Shown here piece by piece: positions 9,821 through 18,912 of a stretch of 64,000 nucleotides of DNA (position 1 is the first letter of the stretch; each line of letters opens with the position of its first letter). Source of the DNA: Bacillus sp. NEB1478 (GTDB lineage: Bacteria > Bacillota > Bacilli > Bacillales > Fictibacillaceae). The notes beneath the pieces were generated by a model. The model had not been told where the DNA came from and made no database searches. It worked only from the letters and a program-made list of their open reading frames with translations. The position numbers were made by a program, and so were the translations under genes. The stretch spans positions 2,170,001 through 2,234,000 of the forward strand of contig NZ_CP134049.1 in the NCBI RefSeq assembly GCF_031582965.1, given 5' to 3'.

Positions 9821-9840
9821 ATGAACATAGGGTTAAGCAT
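9817..9840 (-). other. Possible seven-codon leader minigene overlapping flbD start
   Basis: Between flgE and flbD the minus strand reads ATG, six sense codons (peptide MLNPMFI) and TGA. The TGA shares an ATGA overlap with the flbD ATG. The purine-rich GGGAGGAGGG about 11 bases upstream could serve as its ribosome-binding site. Whether it is translated is inference; its codons also form one arm of the local hairpin. Confidence 0.35.
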
Positions 9841-9854
9841 CAGGTGCTTAACCC
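9830..9854 (-). other. Intercistronic hairpin between flgE and flbD
   Basis: Perfect 10-bp inverted repeat (GGGTTAAGCA / TGCTTAACCC) with a five-base loop and no following U-tract, so it does not look like an intrinsic terminator. It lies between the Shine-Dalgarno-like AAGGGAGG (9856-9863) and the flbD ATG (9820). It may protect the flgE mRNA 3' end or bring the Shine-Dalgarno near the start codon. Confidence 0.7.
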
Positions 9855-9867
9855 TCCTCCCTTCACA

Positions 9868-10662
9868 TTAACGTTTTAGGTTTACTAATTCTTGAAGGAT
9901 CTCATCAGATGTTGTTATTATTCTAGTATTTGCCTGGAAACCACGCTGTGCAACAATCATATCTGTGAATTCTTCTGAAAGGTCAACGTTTGACATTTCA
10001 AGTGTTCCAGCTTGTACAACTCCTAAACCATTTGTGTCACCAGGGGCGCCATCTGTTGGAGCTCCGGAGTTTGTGGTTGCCATATAGTTATTTGATCCTG
10101 CTTTATCTAAACCGCCTGTGTTACTAAATTTAACTAATTTTATGACTTGCGGTGTCGGGTTTAATGTACCTCCATCGATAAAATTCACTTTTCCATCAGA
10201 CCCGATACTAAAACTTTGAGCCGTAACAGGAATATTGATATTGTTGCCTGCAGTATCCTTTACGAACAACCCGTCACTCGTAACTAAATCTCCGGATTGA
10301 TCTAAATAAAAATTCCCAGCACGAGTGTAATAGGTATTTGTTCCATCGGAAACTTCAAAAAAACCATCACCAGAAATACCCAAATCTAGTGGACGACCTG
10401 TTGTTTGCAAGCTTCCTTGTGTATGAACAGTATCAATGCTTGCCAGCTGCGAACCCAGTCCAACTTGCTTTGGGTTTACACCTCCCCGGCCGTTAGTTGG
10501 TGCTGCAGCACCAGAAATTTGCTGGCTCACAAGATCTTTAAATGTTGTACGGCCCTTTTTAAAACCATATGTGTTTACATTGGCAATATTGTTTCCGATT
10601 ACATCAAGCTTTGTCTGAAAGTTTTTCATACCGCTAATTCCAGAGTACATAGAACGTAACAT
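9868..10662 (-). CDS. flgE: Flagellar hook protein FlgE
   Basis: Structural subunit of the hook. It has 264 residues, the length of the short Bacillus hook protein (once labelled FlgG). The N-terminal rod-type signature MYSGISGMKNFQTKLDVIGN carries the conserved NNIANVNTYGFK motif. The C-terminal helix MSNVDLSEEFTDMIVAQRGF is typical of rod/hook proteins. It follows flgD (hook cap) and the TIGR02530-type gene. FlgG would be the alternative, but gene order favours FlgE. Confidence 0.93.
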   Translation of the reverse strand: MLRSMYSGISGMKNFQTKLDVIGNNIANVNTYGFKKGRTTFKDLVSQQISGAAAPTNGRGGVNPKQVGLGSQLASIDTVHTQGSLQTTGRPLDLGISGDGFFEVSDGTNTYYTRAGNFYLDQSGDLVTSDGLFVKDTAGNNINIPVTAQSFSIGSDGKVNFIDGGTLNPTPQVIKLVKFSNTGGLDKAGSNNYMATTNSGAPTDGAPGDTNGLGVVQAGTLEMSNVDLSEEFTDMIVAQRGFQANTRIITTSDEILQELVNLKR

Positions 10663-10747
10663 TTTATTTTATCTCCTCTACTTGGTTAGTACTGCGTCAG
10701 TCAATCTGCAGTGTTTGTGAGCCTCCTGTAAAGGTCCAGCTCATTTT

Positions 10748-11122
10748 TTAAGCGTCTATAACGATCGCACCATTTATGTTTGTGAAAATTTGAGAGTGCG
10801 CTTCACTTCTTGTTAATGCCGTAATAACCGTTTGATTTGGTGCATTCACGACCAATGTGACATCTTTTAAGATGACAAGTGAATCTTTTACTCCTTTTTT
10901 CTCTGCTTCTTTCATTTTCATACCAATTTTATTCCAGCTTGCATCTGTGATTTGAATATTCCTGTCTTCTAGCCGACGTTTCGCATGCTTACTTATTGTA
11001 ATGCTCGGGTTTAATTGTTTATCCAACAACGACTGAAACGTAATTTCACCCTCTGAATGGGTTATCCGTTTCGGCAACAGTGCAGGCTGGTACATTTGAT
11101 GAACGTGTATGCGTTCGCTCAT
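10748..11122 (-). CDS. TIGR02530-type flagellar operon protein, function unknown
   Basis: A 124-residue cytoplasmic protein recognised as the conserved flagellar-operon protein found between flgD and flgE in many Bacilli and Clostridia but, as far as I recall, absent from B. subtilis. The family motif ISKHAKRRLEDRNI is visible at about residues 42-55, followed by an Asn/Ala-rich C-terminal half. There is no signal peptide or membrane segment. It starts 14 bases after the flgD stop, so it is cotranscribed with hook assembly genes. The biochemical role is not established. Confidence 0.88.
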   Translation of the reverse strand: MSERIHVHQMYQPALLPKRITHSEGEITFQSLLDKQLNPSITISKHAKRRLEDRNIQITDASWNKIGMKMKEAEKKGVKDSLVILKDVTLVVNAPNQTVITALTRSEAHSQIFTNINGAIVIDA

Positions 11123-11136
11123 TGTATCAACTCCTA

Positions 11137-11592
11137 TTAAACACTTGGATCTGTAATTTTTATCACTTGCAGACTAGTAATCTTTGATCCGTCGTTCATC
11201 TCCAATAACACTGAACCTTTTTCAAATAAAACAGATTTAACGGTTCCGTCTTTTTCTTCTAACTTCTTTTCACCATTTGTATCGGTAGTTTCCACTTCAT
11301 AGGTGACTTGTTTCCCGATCATTTGGCTTTGCTGAAGCAAATTGGACTCTGATTGGAAATTAAGAAAATTCTGCATCGTTTGGTTCATATTCGTCATTTG
11401 TTCAAGTGATGAAAAGCTAGCCATTTGTGAAATAAATTCGCGGTCCTGCATTGGGCTTGTCGGATCTTGATTCTGAAGCTGAGTGATCAGAATCTTCATA
11501 AAGTCATCTTTGCCTAAGATGCTAGAACCAGTTTGTTTTGTTTTTGCTTGAAAGTTTGTAAGCAATAAATCTTCTGAAATCTTATTATTCAC
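11137..11592 (-). CDS. flgD: Hook assembly scaffold (hook cap) FlgD
   Basis: Hook-cap protein required for polymerisation of FlgE. It has 151 residues and probably starts with GTG at 11592, using AAGGTG in the end of fliK as ribosome-binding site. The signature LGKDDFMKILITQLQNQDP appears at about residues 25-43, with MQDREFISQMASFSSLEQM after it. The C-terminal part is short, as usual in Bacillus. It lies between fliK and the TIGR02530-type gene. Confidence 0.94.
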   Translation of the reverse strand: MNNKISEDLLLTNFQAKTKQTGSSILGKDDFMKILITQLQNQDPTSPMQDREFISQMASFSSLEQMTNMNQTMQNFLNFQSESNLLQQSQMIGKQVTYEVETTDTNGEKKLEEKDGTVKSVLFEKGSVLLEMNDGSKITSLQVIKITDPSV

Positions 11593-11598
11593 TATTCA

Positions 11599-12762
11599 TC
11601 ACACCTTTTCATTTAAAACCATTTGAGATAATTGTTCTTCAAAAGTCACATGACTGTTATCAGAACTTTCCTTCGATTGGTTTCCATGCTGATTTTGATC
11701 TTCTTGACTTTGGTTTCCCTGATCATTGAAACTGAAGGCCTGCTCCTCACCATGAATAAAGACTTCGATTTTTTCAAAATCAATATTTTGTCCTGAAAAA
11801 GCCTGTTTTAATTGTGAAATATGACTATCCAAAGCCTCTTTGGCAGCATGGCTGGAAGCTATAATTTTAGCTGTAATCTCACCCTGCTTATGAATAAGCT
11901 GAATATCGATTGTTCCTAAATGTTCTGGATTGAGTTTAATTTGCATTTTTGCAAAACCTGTTTCAGATACTACAATCTTCCCCTTGGAGATAATTTGCTG
12001 AATTTCTCTTGCAAATTGCTGTTTTTGACCTTCCTCAGCTGAAACAGGAACTTTTAAAACCAATTGTTCTAAAGGCTGTAATGCACTTTGGAAATTTTGC
12101 AATTCTTTCAGAGCGGGGCCCTTTTGATCGTTTTGCTTTGTTGGAACATACCGCTGAAAGGCTTGCTCAGCAAATGATAGAAGTTTCTTTTCAGCATTTA
12201 GGCTTTCTACTGCTTTATGGAATGATGTTTTATCTTGTTTTCCTTGAGCATCCATTTGCTGCATTACTTGTTCAATAACTTGTTTTACCTGCCTTGTTAA
12301 CGAATCTTTTGGATCCACTTTTAGGTTTGGAAACCATTTACCAACAAGGATATTTATTTCTTTTTTCATTGGCTCAGATATAAGTTGATTTTGTTCGTTA
12401 TAAAGTGCTTGCAAAAGAAAAACAATTTTCATTTCAGGTCCTGGATTATTTAAAAGATCATTTGCATCTATTGGTTCATCCAACTTTTCTTCCAGCAATT
12501 CTTTAATCTCAGGTGGCAGCTCATTTAGAATTGATTCGATGTCTTCATTTTCAATAGCATGATCGCTGCAGAACAAATCTAAAATATCTTTCACAGTTAA
12601 TACCGATTGAATAATTGCGCCTATCCCGTTATTGTTTTGCGACCCAGATTCTTCAGTAGTACCTAATATTTGAGAAAACAGATTTGTTGCATCTCCTGCT
12701 TTTTTTTGTACAGGCGCAGATAATTGAATGGTTGAAGCGTACTGACTATTCATTACTTGCAT
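11599..12762 (-). CDS. fliK: Flagellar hook-length control protein FliK
   Basis: Secreted ruler/switch protein that triggers FlhB specificity change. I start it at ATG 12762 (387 residues), eight bases after AAGGAGG; a longer start at 12780 would overlap that site. The N-terminal two thirds are low-complexity and Gln-rich. The C-terminal FliK switch domain is visible as LNPEHLGTIDIQLIHKQG near residue 280. The last 40 residues are Gln/Asn/Ser-rich. It overlaps no neighbour, but its ribosome-binding site lies at the end of the MotE-like gene. Confidence 0.94.
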   Translation of the reverse strand: MQVMNSQYASTIQLSAPVQKKAGDATNLFSQILGTTEESGSQNNNGIGAIIQSVLTVKDILDLFCSDHAIENEDIESILNELPPEIKELLEEKLDEPIDANDLLNNPGPEMKIVFLLQALYNEQNQLISEPMKKEINILVGKWFPNLKVDPKDSLTRQVKQVIEQVMQQMDAQGKQDKTSFHKAVESLNAEKKLLSFAEQAFQRYVPTKQNDQKGPALKELQNFQSALQPLEQLVLKVPVSAEEGQKQQFAREIQQIISKGKIVVSETGFAKMQIKLNPEHLGTIDIQLIHKQGEITAKIIASSHAAKEALDSHISQLKQAFSGQNIDFEKIEVFIHGEEQAFSFNDQGNQSQEDQNQHGNQSKESSDNSHVTFEEQLSQMVLNEKV

Positions 12763-12776
12763 GAATATCACCTCCT

Positions 12777-13346
12777 TCAAAGAGAATCGCTTGCAATTAG
12801 TTCTGTTATTTCCGCAGCGCGCTTAGGTTCTAATTTTGAAAGTATTTCTGCTTGTGTTTCAGGCTTAAGAAGAGAAAGAATTTGTAAAATGTCTGCATTA
12901 TTCATTTCTGATAATACTGCTGATGCATCTTTTGCAGACATAGATTCATAAAGCTTTTTTAATTGAACATTTTTTTCATCTTTCACTGTTGTTTCTACTT
13001 CTTCTGTTTGTTTTTCTAAAAGCGCAACATCTGATTTCAAATCAGAGACTTCTTTTTCTTTTTTTTGTAGATCTGAATTAAGAATCTTTATATAATCTTC
13101 CTGCTCTTTAAATTTTGATTGCCATTGTTTTTCCACATCTTGACTGTTTGAAGCAGTCGATACAGCATTCTCGCCCCATATATTTTTTATGAACGGTATT
13201 TTTTTACCGGTATCTTTTGCTTTTTCAGCGACATCCACTCCAGTGAATGAAAGAAAAATAACAAAGATCGTAATAGCAAAGATAGCTGGAACAATGATTA
13301 CGTAAAGAATCCATTTAAACGTGCTTGTTCTTTCTTCTTGATTCAT
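12777..13346 (-). CDS. ylxF: MotE-like / YlxF family flagellar protein
   Basis: A 189-residue membrane-anchored protein of the YlxF/MotE family, whose members chaperone the stator or support export. One transmembrane segment lies at about residues 12-32, followed by a periplasm-side coiled coil (about 70-115) and a C-terminal MgtE-N-like domain (KDASAVLSEMNNADILQILS). It lies between fliJ and fliK as in B. subtilis. The exact role in Bacillus is not established; assignment is by architecture and position. Confidence 0.85.
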   Translation of the reverse strand: MNQEERTSTFKWILYVIIVPAIFAITIFVIFLSFTGVDVAEKAKDTGKKIPFIKNIWGENAVSTASNSQDVEKQWQSKFKEQEDYIKILNSDLQKKEKEVSDLKSDVALLEKQTEEVETTVKDEKNVQLKKLYESMSAKDASAVLSEMNNADILQILSLLKPETQAEILSKLEPKRAAEITELIASDSL

Positions 13347-13360
13347 TTGCTCACCTGTTT

Positions 13361-13798
13361 TTACGACTTCGCAAAACGCAGCATAGAAAACTCATCGTTT
13401 TGCTTTAACTCTTGCCAATTTTGACTCACTTCGTAGGATTTATATTGTTTTTCTTTTAATTTTTCATATTTCTTCACTTCTATTGTTTGCTGTAAAAGTT
13501 TCTGCTGAATAACTTGCATTCGTTCTCTTGCACGCTGCAAAATAGGCTGAAGCTCTTTGATCTTATTCGTCATGGATAAAATAAAGCGCTGTGTGTTTTG
13601 CAGATCGTTAATTACAATTTTTTGCTGGAATTGCAAGTTTGATTGATTTTCAATATTTTCTTTTCGTTTTAATAGACTGTAAATTTCTTCAGCAATACTC
13701 TCAAATGCCTGAACTGCTTCTCCAAGCTCAAGTTCAATCGATTCTTTCTCTTTTTGTTTGATTGAAAGAACTTTTTCCATCGAGAATTGAAACGACAT
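13361..13798 (-). CDS. fliJ: Flagellar export chaperone FliJ
   Basis: Coiled-coil stalk of the export ATPase FliI that couples it to FlhA. Its 145 residues are almost entirely heptad-like and charged, beginning MSFQFSMEKVLSIKQKEKE, a typical FliJ N-terminus. The start overlaps the fliI stop by one base. The sequence is weakly conserved, so position after fliI is the main support. Confidence 0.92.
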   Translation of the reverse strand: MSFQFSMEKVLSIKQKEKESIELELGEAVQAFESIAEEIYSLLKRKENIENQSNLQFQQKIVINDLQNTQRFILSMTNKIKELQPILQRARERMQVIQQKLLQQTIEVKKYEKLKEKQYKSYEVSQNWQELKQNDEFSMLRFAKS

Positions 13799-15117
13799 TA
13801 CTGTTCATCCTTTCTGAATTCCATCAACAATCTTTGTACGGCATCATCGAAACTTACATCCTCGTCAACTTCTTGCTTCAGAAAAGAAACCATTTTTGGA
13901 TAAGATTGAATCGCTTCATCAACTATCTTTGAAGAACCTCGTTTGTAGGCGCCAATATTGATAAGATCTTCCGCATCTACATATGAAGAAAGAAGTTCTC
14001 TGAATTTGTCTGCTGCTTTCCTATGTTCATTCGGAACAATATCATTCATGACACGGCTGATGCTTTTCAATATATTCACAGCAGGGAACTGTCCTTTATT
14101 TGCCAGATCCCTGTCCAGGATGAAATGACCGTCCAAAATACCACGTACTGTATCCGAAATTGGTTCATTGAAGTCATCTCCATCAACTAGTACGGTGTAA
14201 AAAGCAGTGATCGTCCCTTGACGATTCGTACCTGATCTCTCCAATAATTTAGGCAAGATAGCAAAAACGCTAGGTGTATAACCTTTTGTTGTAGGAGGTT
14301 CTCCTACAGCTAAACCTATTTCGCGCTGTGCCATAGCAACACGTGTTACAGAGTCCATCATTAGCATGACGTTCTTGCCTTGATCTCTAAAGTACTCGGC
14401 TATAGCTGTTGCAGTTTGTGCTCCCTTTATTCTCATCAACGCGGGCTGATCAGATGTAGCCACAATAACAACTGACCGCTTAAGACCCTCCTCACCTAGA
14501 TCGCGTTCTATAAAGTCAAGAACTTCACGGCCCCGTTCTCCAATAAGAGCTATAACATTTAAATCTGCCGTTGAATTTCTGGCAACCATTCCTAAAAGGG
14601 TACTTTTTCCTACTCCGCTTCCTGCAAAAATCCCTACCCGCTGCCCTTTACCAACTGTCAGCAAACTATCAATTGACCGAATACCGAGTTGGATACTCTC
14701 GTTTATCCGCGGACGTTCCATAGGATTTGGAGGATCATTTTCCGTAGGTATACGGTTCAAACCTTTAGGCAGCGCTGAACCATCAAGCGGTACTCCCATA
14801 CCATCTAAGACTTTTCCGATTAAAGAGGTACCCGCTCTAATTTCAAGAGGACGATGGGCTGCTTCTACAAGACTCCCTACTGAAATATCTTTTACATATG
14901 AAAAAGGCATTAACAGTACATTTTCTTCTTGAAAACCTACCACTTCTGCTTTAATCTTTTGTTTCTTCCCAGTCGTTGTATGGATAAAGCAAACATCCCC
15001 TATAGAAGTTTTAGGTCCTTTAGATTCAATCATTAATCCGACAACACGTATTACTTTTCCATACCTCTTATAAGAATCCAGCGTTTTTAAGGAATCGATC
15101 AGGTGATCAACGTTCAA
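13798..15117 (-). CDS. fliI: Flagellum-specific export ATPase FliI
   Basis: Hexameric ATPase energising flagellar protein export, related to F1 beta. It has 439 residues. The Walker A motif GSGVGKST is at 166-173, with the family stretch VALIGERGREVLDFIERDLG and the Walker B region LMMDSVTRVAMAQREIGLA. The C-terminus is all helical. Its ATG overlaps the fliH stop by four bases. All catalytic motifs look intact. Confidence 0.97.
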   Translation of the reverse strand: MNVDHLIDSLKTLDSYKRYGKVIRVVGLMIESKGPKTSIGDVCFIHTTTGKKQKIKAEVVGFQEENVLLMPFSYVKDISVGSLVEAAHRPLEIRAGTSLIGKVLDGMGVPLDGSALPKGLNRIPTENDPPNPMERPRINESIQLGIRSIDSLLTVGKGQRVGIFAGSGVGKSTLLGMVARNSTADLNVIALIGERGREVLDFIERDLGEEGLKRSVVIVATSDQPALMRIKGAQTATAIAEYFRDQGKNVMLMMDSVTRVAMAQREIGLAVGEPPTTKGYTPSVFAILPKLLERSGTNRQGTITAFYTVLVDGDDFNEPISDTVRGILDGHFILDRDLANKGQFPAVNILKSISRVMNDIVPNEHRKAADKFRELLSSYVDAEDLINIGAYKRGSSKIVDEAIQSYPKMVSFLKQEVDEDVSFDDAVQRLLMEFRKDEQ

Positions 15118-15911
15118 TTTCCAGACACCTCAATTTGTTCTAACAGTTTTTCTCGAATCTCTTTCAGTTGAATATCTAAGCTAGCATCAATTTTCCCAAA
15201 AGGAAATTCAATCACTGCGCCATTCTCGATTAAAGTTTCATCTGGATAAATAAATAAATTTGCATTTGCTTGAAGCAAATTTTTTAGTTCCTCACGATAT
15301 GCCAGAGTAGTCTCAAACCAGTCTGTTGGAACATAGAGTTTAATCTCATGAGATTCACGAACTTCTTTTACAAGCTGTTTAATGATAGAAGCCCATGTTT
15401 CTGGTGTTTCTTGCAATTTATCACCTATAATTTTCTCTGCTGTTTTAACAGCCAATGAAATCATCTGGGGTTCAGCATCCGTTAAAATTTGGTAATAGTC
15501 TTGTTTTGTTTTTTCGATAAACAGCTTTACTTCATCTAGCTTTGTTTGCCAATTTCCAAGTCCTTGCTCAACGCCGGTTTGATATCCAACTTCATAACCT
15601 TTCAGCCTTGCTTGTTCGGCTTCTTGTTCCATTTGAATATGGAATACTTGTTTGTCTGCTTCGAGCTTCTCATTTTGACTTTGTCGAAAAGCCTCTGCTT
15701 CAGCCCTGATTTGAGCTGCCTCATCTCTTGCTTTTTCTAATAGTCTGTCAGATTCTCTTTTTAACCGAGCAAATCTTGATTCTTCATCTTCATTTTCATA
15801 TGGTCGGTTGATTGTATAATTTGAAATTGGCTGTAAACCAATAACCACTTCTTGGTCTTTTTTTACTATAGAGTCTTTGTGATTGTTAAAAGACTTAATG
15901 ATCTTAGACAA
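15114..15911 (-). CDS. fliH: Flagellar export ATPase regulator FliH
   Basis: Peripheral-stalk-like regulator that binds FliI and tethers it to the C ring. It has 265 residues: a long N-terminal coiled coil rich in Glu/Arg (about 40-130) and a C-terminal FliH/V-ATPase-E-like domain (MISLAVKTAEKIIGDKLQ). It starts inside the last codons of fliG (eight-base overlap) and overlaps fliI by four bases, so the trio is translationally coupled. Confidence 0.93.
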   Translation of the reverse strand: MSKIIKSFNNHKDSIVKKDQEVVIGLQPISNYTINRPYENEDEESRFARLKRESDRLLEKARDEAAQIRAEAEAFRQSQNEKLEADKQVFHIQMEQEAEQARLKGYEVGYQTGVEQGLGNWQTKLDEVKLFIEKTKQDYYQILTDAEPQMISLAVKTAEKIIGDKLQETPETWASIIKQLVKEVRESHEIKLYVPTDWFETTLAYREELKNLLQANANLFIYPDETLIENGAVIEFPFGKIDASLDIQLKEIREKLLEQIEVSGN

Positions 15912-16917
15912 TCACATCATCTCCTCCGCCTCGAGCAATAACTAATTCTCCTGCTTCCTCTAATTTACGGATTGTGCCAACGATTCTAGATTGTGCTTCC
16001 TCTACATCACGCAATCGTACTGGCCCCATAAATTCCATCTCTTCTTTAAAATTCTCTGCCATACGCTGAGACATGTTCGTAAACATAACTTCTTTTACTT
16101 CTTCACTCGAAGCACGTAGAGCAAGGAGCAGATCTTCATTCTGTACTTCACGTATAACACGCTGAATTGCCCGGTTATCAAGCGTAACTATATCTTCAAA
16201 CACAAACATTCTCTTCTTTATCTCTTCTGCCAGTTCAGGGTCCTGAATTTCAAGCGCATCGAGTATCGTTCTTTCTGTACTGCGGTCCACTCCGTTCAAA
16301 ACTTCCACAACTGCTTCTACACCGCCTGCTTGAGTAAAATCTTGAGTAACAGTAGCAGACAATTTTCTTTCTAAAATCTGCTCTACCTCATTTATAATCT
16401 CTGGCGACGTTACATCCATTAATGCAATTCTTCTCGCGATATCTGCCTGCATGTCATTAGGCAATTCTGATAAGACTTGTCCAGCTTGGTTGGCGTCTAG
16501 ATATGACAATATCAAAGCAATCGTCTGGGGATGTTCGTTTTGTATAAAATTAAGAATCTGTCCAGGATCAGCTTTTCTGGCAAAATCAAACGGTCTGACT
16601 TGCAGTGTTGACGTTAACCTATTAATAATCTGCATCGCTTCTTCTTTACCCACGGCTTTTTCCAAAACGGTTTTTGCGTAACCGATCCCACCTTGTGTGA
16701 TATAGTCTTGCGCAAGTGCCAATTGGTGAAACTGTGTGATGATTTCTTCTTTTAATGATGAATCTACTTTTCTTACTTGTGAAATCTGAAGTGTAAGTCT
16801 CTCAATCTCTTCTTCACTAAGATGTTTATATACTTGAGCTGCTACATCAGGTCCTAAAGAGATAACGAGGATTGCTGCTTTCTCTTTTCCTGACAACTCT
16901 TTTGCTGCTCTGCTCAT
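15904..16917 (-). CDS. fliG: Flagellar motor switch protein FliG
   Basis: C-ring torque-generating protein contacting the stator. The 337 residues comprise N, middle and C domains. FliG hallmarks include KAAILVISLGPDVAAQVYKHL near the N-terminus, the EHPQTIALILSYL motif (about 126-138) and a C-terminal torque helix carrying charged residues (NRAIQRVIREV, with ELVIARGGGDD at the end). It lies between fliF and fliH. Confidence 0.97.
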   Translation of the reverse strand: MSRAAKELSGKEKAAILVISLGPDVAAQVYKHLSEEEIERLTLQISQVRKVDSSLKEEIITQFHQLALAQDYITQGGIGYAKTVLEKAVGKEEAMQIINRLTSTLQVRPFDFARKADPGQILNFIQNEHPQTIALILSYLDANQAGQVLSELPNDMQADIARRIALMDVTSPEIINEVEQILERKLSATVTQDFTQAGGVEAVVEVLNGVDRSTERTILDALEIQDPELAEEIKKRMFVFEDIVTLDNRAIQRVIREVQNEDLLLALRASSEEVKEVMFTNMSQRMAENFKEEMEFMGPVRLRDVEEAQSRIVGTIRKLEEAGELVIARGGGDDVIV

Positions 16918-16930
16918 CGTTCGTTACCTC

Positions 16931-18523
16931 CTATTCCTCTGATAACCAAGTTCGTACGAGTTTGGCAAACTCTTCCGGTTTATCCTTCGCCATCCGTTCA
17001 AGCTGTTCTTTTCTTACCGTGCCTTCTGATTCGTGTTCCTTATTTACATCAGGTACGAAATAGGTTTGCTGTTCCATCTCATACTCTTGTATACTAACGC
17101 CATCATTCACTGTTCTCTTTTTACGAGTCAATAAGAAGATTAGAAGAATAATGATGAGCAGCAATATTCCGCCAATTACGTAAATCCAGAATGGAATTCC
17201 TTTTGAAGAAGCTGATACTTCCTGTTTTCCATTAAACGGCTGTGATGATACGAATACCTTTTGCTTTATTTCATCATCAGTAAGATCTTTGCTGACATCT
17301 TTTGAAATAGTCGTTCTTACAATCGTACTTAAGATTTGCTCGATATCATCCATTCTTTCTTGAGGCAATGATTTAGGATCTTTAGGATTTGGCGGTTCCA
17401 CCATTACTTGAATACCTAAGTCCCTTATTTGATATGGACTCTCAACAATCTCTTTTTTAATTTTGTTAACCTCGTTATTAATTCGTTCTTCAACTTTTTC
17501 GTAATCACCATCAGATCCATCCGAAGCACCTGGATAGTTGGCTACCTCTGAATCACCTGTACCAGTTACTCCCCCGGCAGAAGCACCTTTACCGGTATAT
17601 GTTTCTTTGATTCTTTCAACGCTGACTTCAAGACCTTTCATGTTCTCTTTGTCAACTGGTTCAACTAATGTTTCTTCTCGTTTTTCTTCTGTAAAATCAA
17701 TATCAGTAGTTACAGTAGCAACTACTTTGTTTTGGCCCATTATCGTTCCTAGCATTTGCTGTACACGTCGCTGAAGGTCACGCTCGACATCTTGTTTGAT
17801 TTTTCGCTGTTCCTCATATTTGGAACCGGAGCCATTTGCTGTTGAAGAATTATTTAGATCATAATAATTAAAGTATTGGTCAGTTATGACGATATTCTCT
17901 ACAGGAAGATTGGGTACACTTTTTGAAACAAGATGATATAGTGCTTTTACTTGTTCTTCGTTTAAAGTTGCACCTGGACTTAATGCTAATACAACAGATG
18001 CTGAGGCTTTCTCATCTTTCTGATTTACCCACACACTGCTCTCGGGGAGCGTTATCATAACGCTGGCCTCATCTACTCCGTTAATACTTTTAATTAAATT
18101 CGCGATTTCCGTTTGTGTAGCTTCACGTTCAAGAACGTTAAATTCTTTATCCGTTATCCCGAAACCTGATTTTTCTCCAAAATAGGAATAATCAATATTA
18201 CCACTCTTCGGCAGCCCTTCTGCTGCAAGTTCTACTTGAAGGTTATTTACTTCTTCTTCTGGGACTAAAATGGTCTTTCCTCCGTCTAAAACCTCATTCT
18301 TCACACCGCGAGTAGTCAGACTTTCTTGAATTTGGCCTGCTTCCTGAGGTGAAAGATTTGAATATAATGGGACCATTTTGGGTTGTGATACTGCGATTGA
18401 TAAAAAAAGTACTGCCGCGATAAAAAGGAAAATCCCTCCAAGAATCATACCTTTTTGTTTTGTAGAACGTGCTTTGAACCGTTCTGTTATTTGCTTGGTG
18501 ACTTGTTTCAACTTTTCGTTCAT
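16931..18523 (-). CDS. fliF: Flagellar MS-ring protein FliF
   Basis: Forms the membrane-embedded MS ring. I use ATG at 18523 (530 residues), preceded by GGGGGATGA; the in-frame TTG at 18544 is less likely. There are two transmembrane segments, one near the N-terminus (about 26-46) and one near residue 445 (IPFWIYVIGGILLLIIILLI). Between them lie ring-building motifs such as LVPEEEVNNLQVELAAEGLP. The cytoplasmic C-terminus that binds FliG ends MAKDKPEEFAKLVRTWL. Confidence 0.97.
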   Translation of the reverse strand: MNEKLKQVTKQITERFKARSTKQKGMILGGIFLFIAAVLFLSIAVSQPKMVPLYSNLSPQEAGQIQESLTTRGVKNEVLDGGKTILVPEEEVNNLQVELAAEGLPKSGNIDYSYFGEKSGFGITDKEFNVLEREATQTEIANLIKSINGVDEASVMITLPESSVWVNQKDEKASASVVLALSPGATLNEEQVKALYHLVSKSVPNLPVENIVITDQYFNYYDLNNSSTANGSGSKYEEQRKIKQDVERDLQRRVQQMLGTIMGQNKVVATVTTDIDFTEEKREETLVEPVDKENMKGLEVSVERIKETYTGKGASAGGVTGTGDSEVANYPGASDGSDGDYEKVEERINNEVNKIKKEIVESPYQIRDLGIQVMVEPPNPKDPKSLPQERMDDIEQILSTIVRTTISKDVSKDLTDDEIKQKVFVSSQPFNGKQEVSASSKGIPFWIYVIGGILLLIIILLIFLLTRKKRTVNDGVSIQEYEMEQQTYFVPDVNKEHESEGTVRKEQLERMAKDKPEEFAKLVRTWLSEE

Positions 18524-18600
18524 TTCATCCCCCGATAAACGCAATAAATATTTTTTGGTCTACCCCCAAAAGGGAATGTACCCTGCGAAATATGTATTAG

Positions 18601-18900
18601 TTAAATCTGCATCCTCATGATTTCCTGGTACGCTTCTACTACTTTATTGCGAATTTCGAGAGTAGTTTGTAAAGTTACACTAGCCTTTTCTGCTGTAATC
18701 ATGACTTGATGAAGGTTATCCATATTCCCATTCATTAAATCCTGTGTAGCTTTATTGGAATCAATCTGTGTTTGATTCACCTTCTCTAAAGCTCCTTCAA
18801 GATAGTTTTGAAAGCTTTTTTGCGCTTCAAAAGGTGTACTTTTGGCTGATGAAGCCACTTGATTTGTACTTTGAAGTGCCCCAAATGAAATTTTATCCAT
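18601..18900 (-). CDS. fliE: Flagellar hook-basal body protein FliE
   Basis: Adaptor between the MS ring and rod. The 99 residues have the usual size and no signal peptide, as expected for an export substrate. The C-terminal conserved segment DLMNGNMDNLHQVMITAEKA followed by LEIRNKVVEAYQEIMRMQI is clearly FliE. It lies between flgC and fliF. Confidence 0.95.
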   Translation of the reverse strand: MDKISFGALQSTNQVASSAKSTPFEAQKSFQNYLEGALEKVNQTQIDSNKATQDLMNGNMDNLHQVMITAEKASVTLQTTLEIRNKVVEAYQEIMRMQI

Positions 18901-18912
18901 GTTTCACCACTC

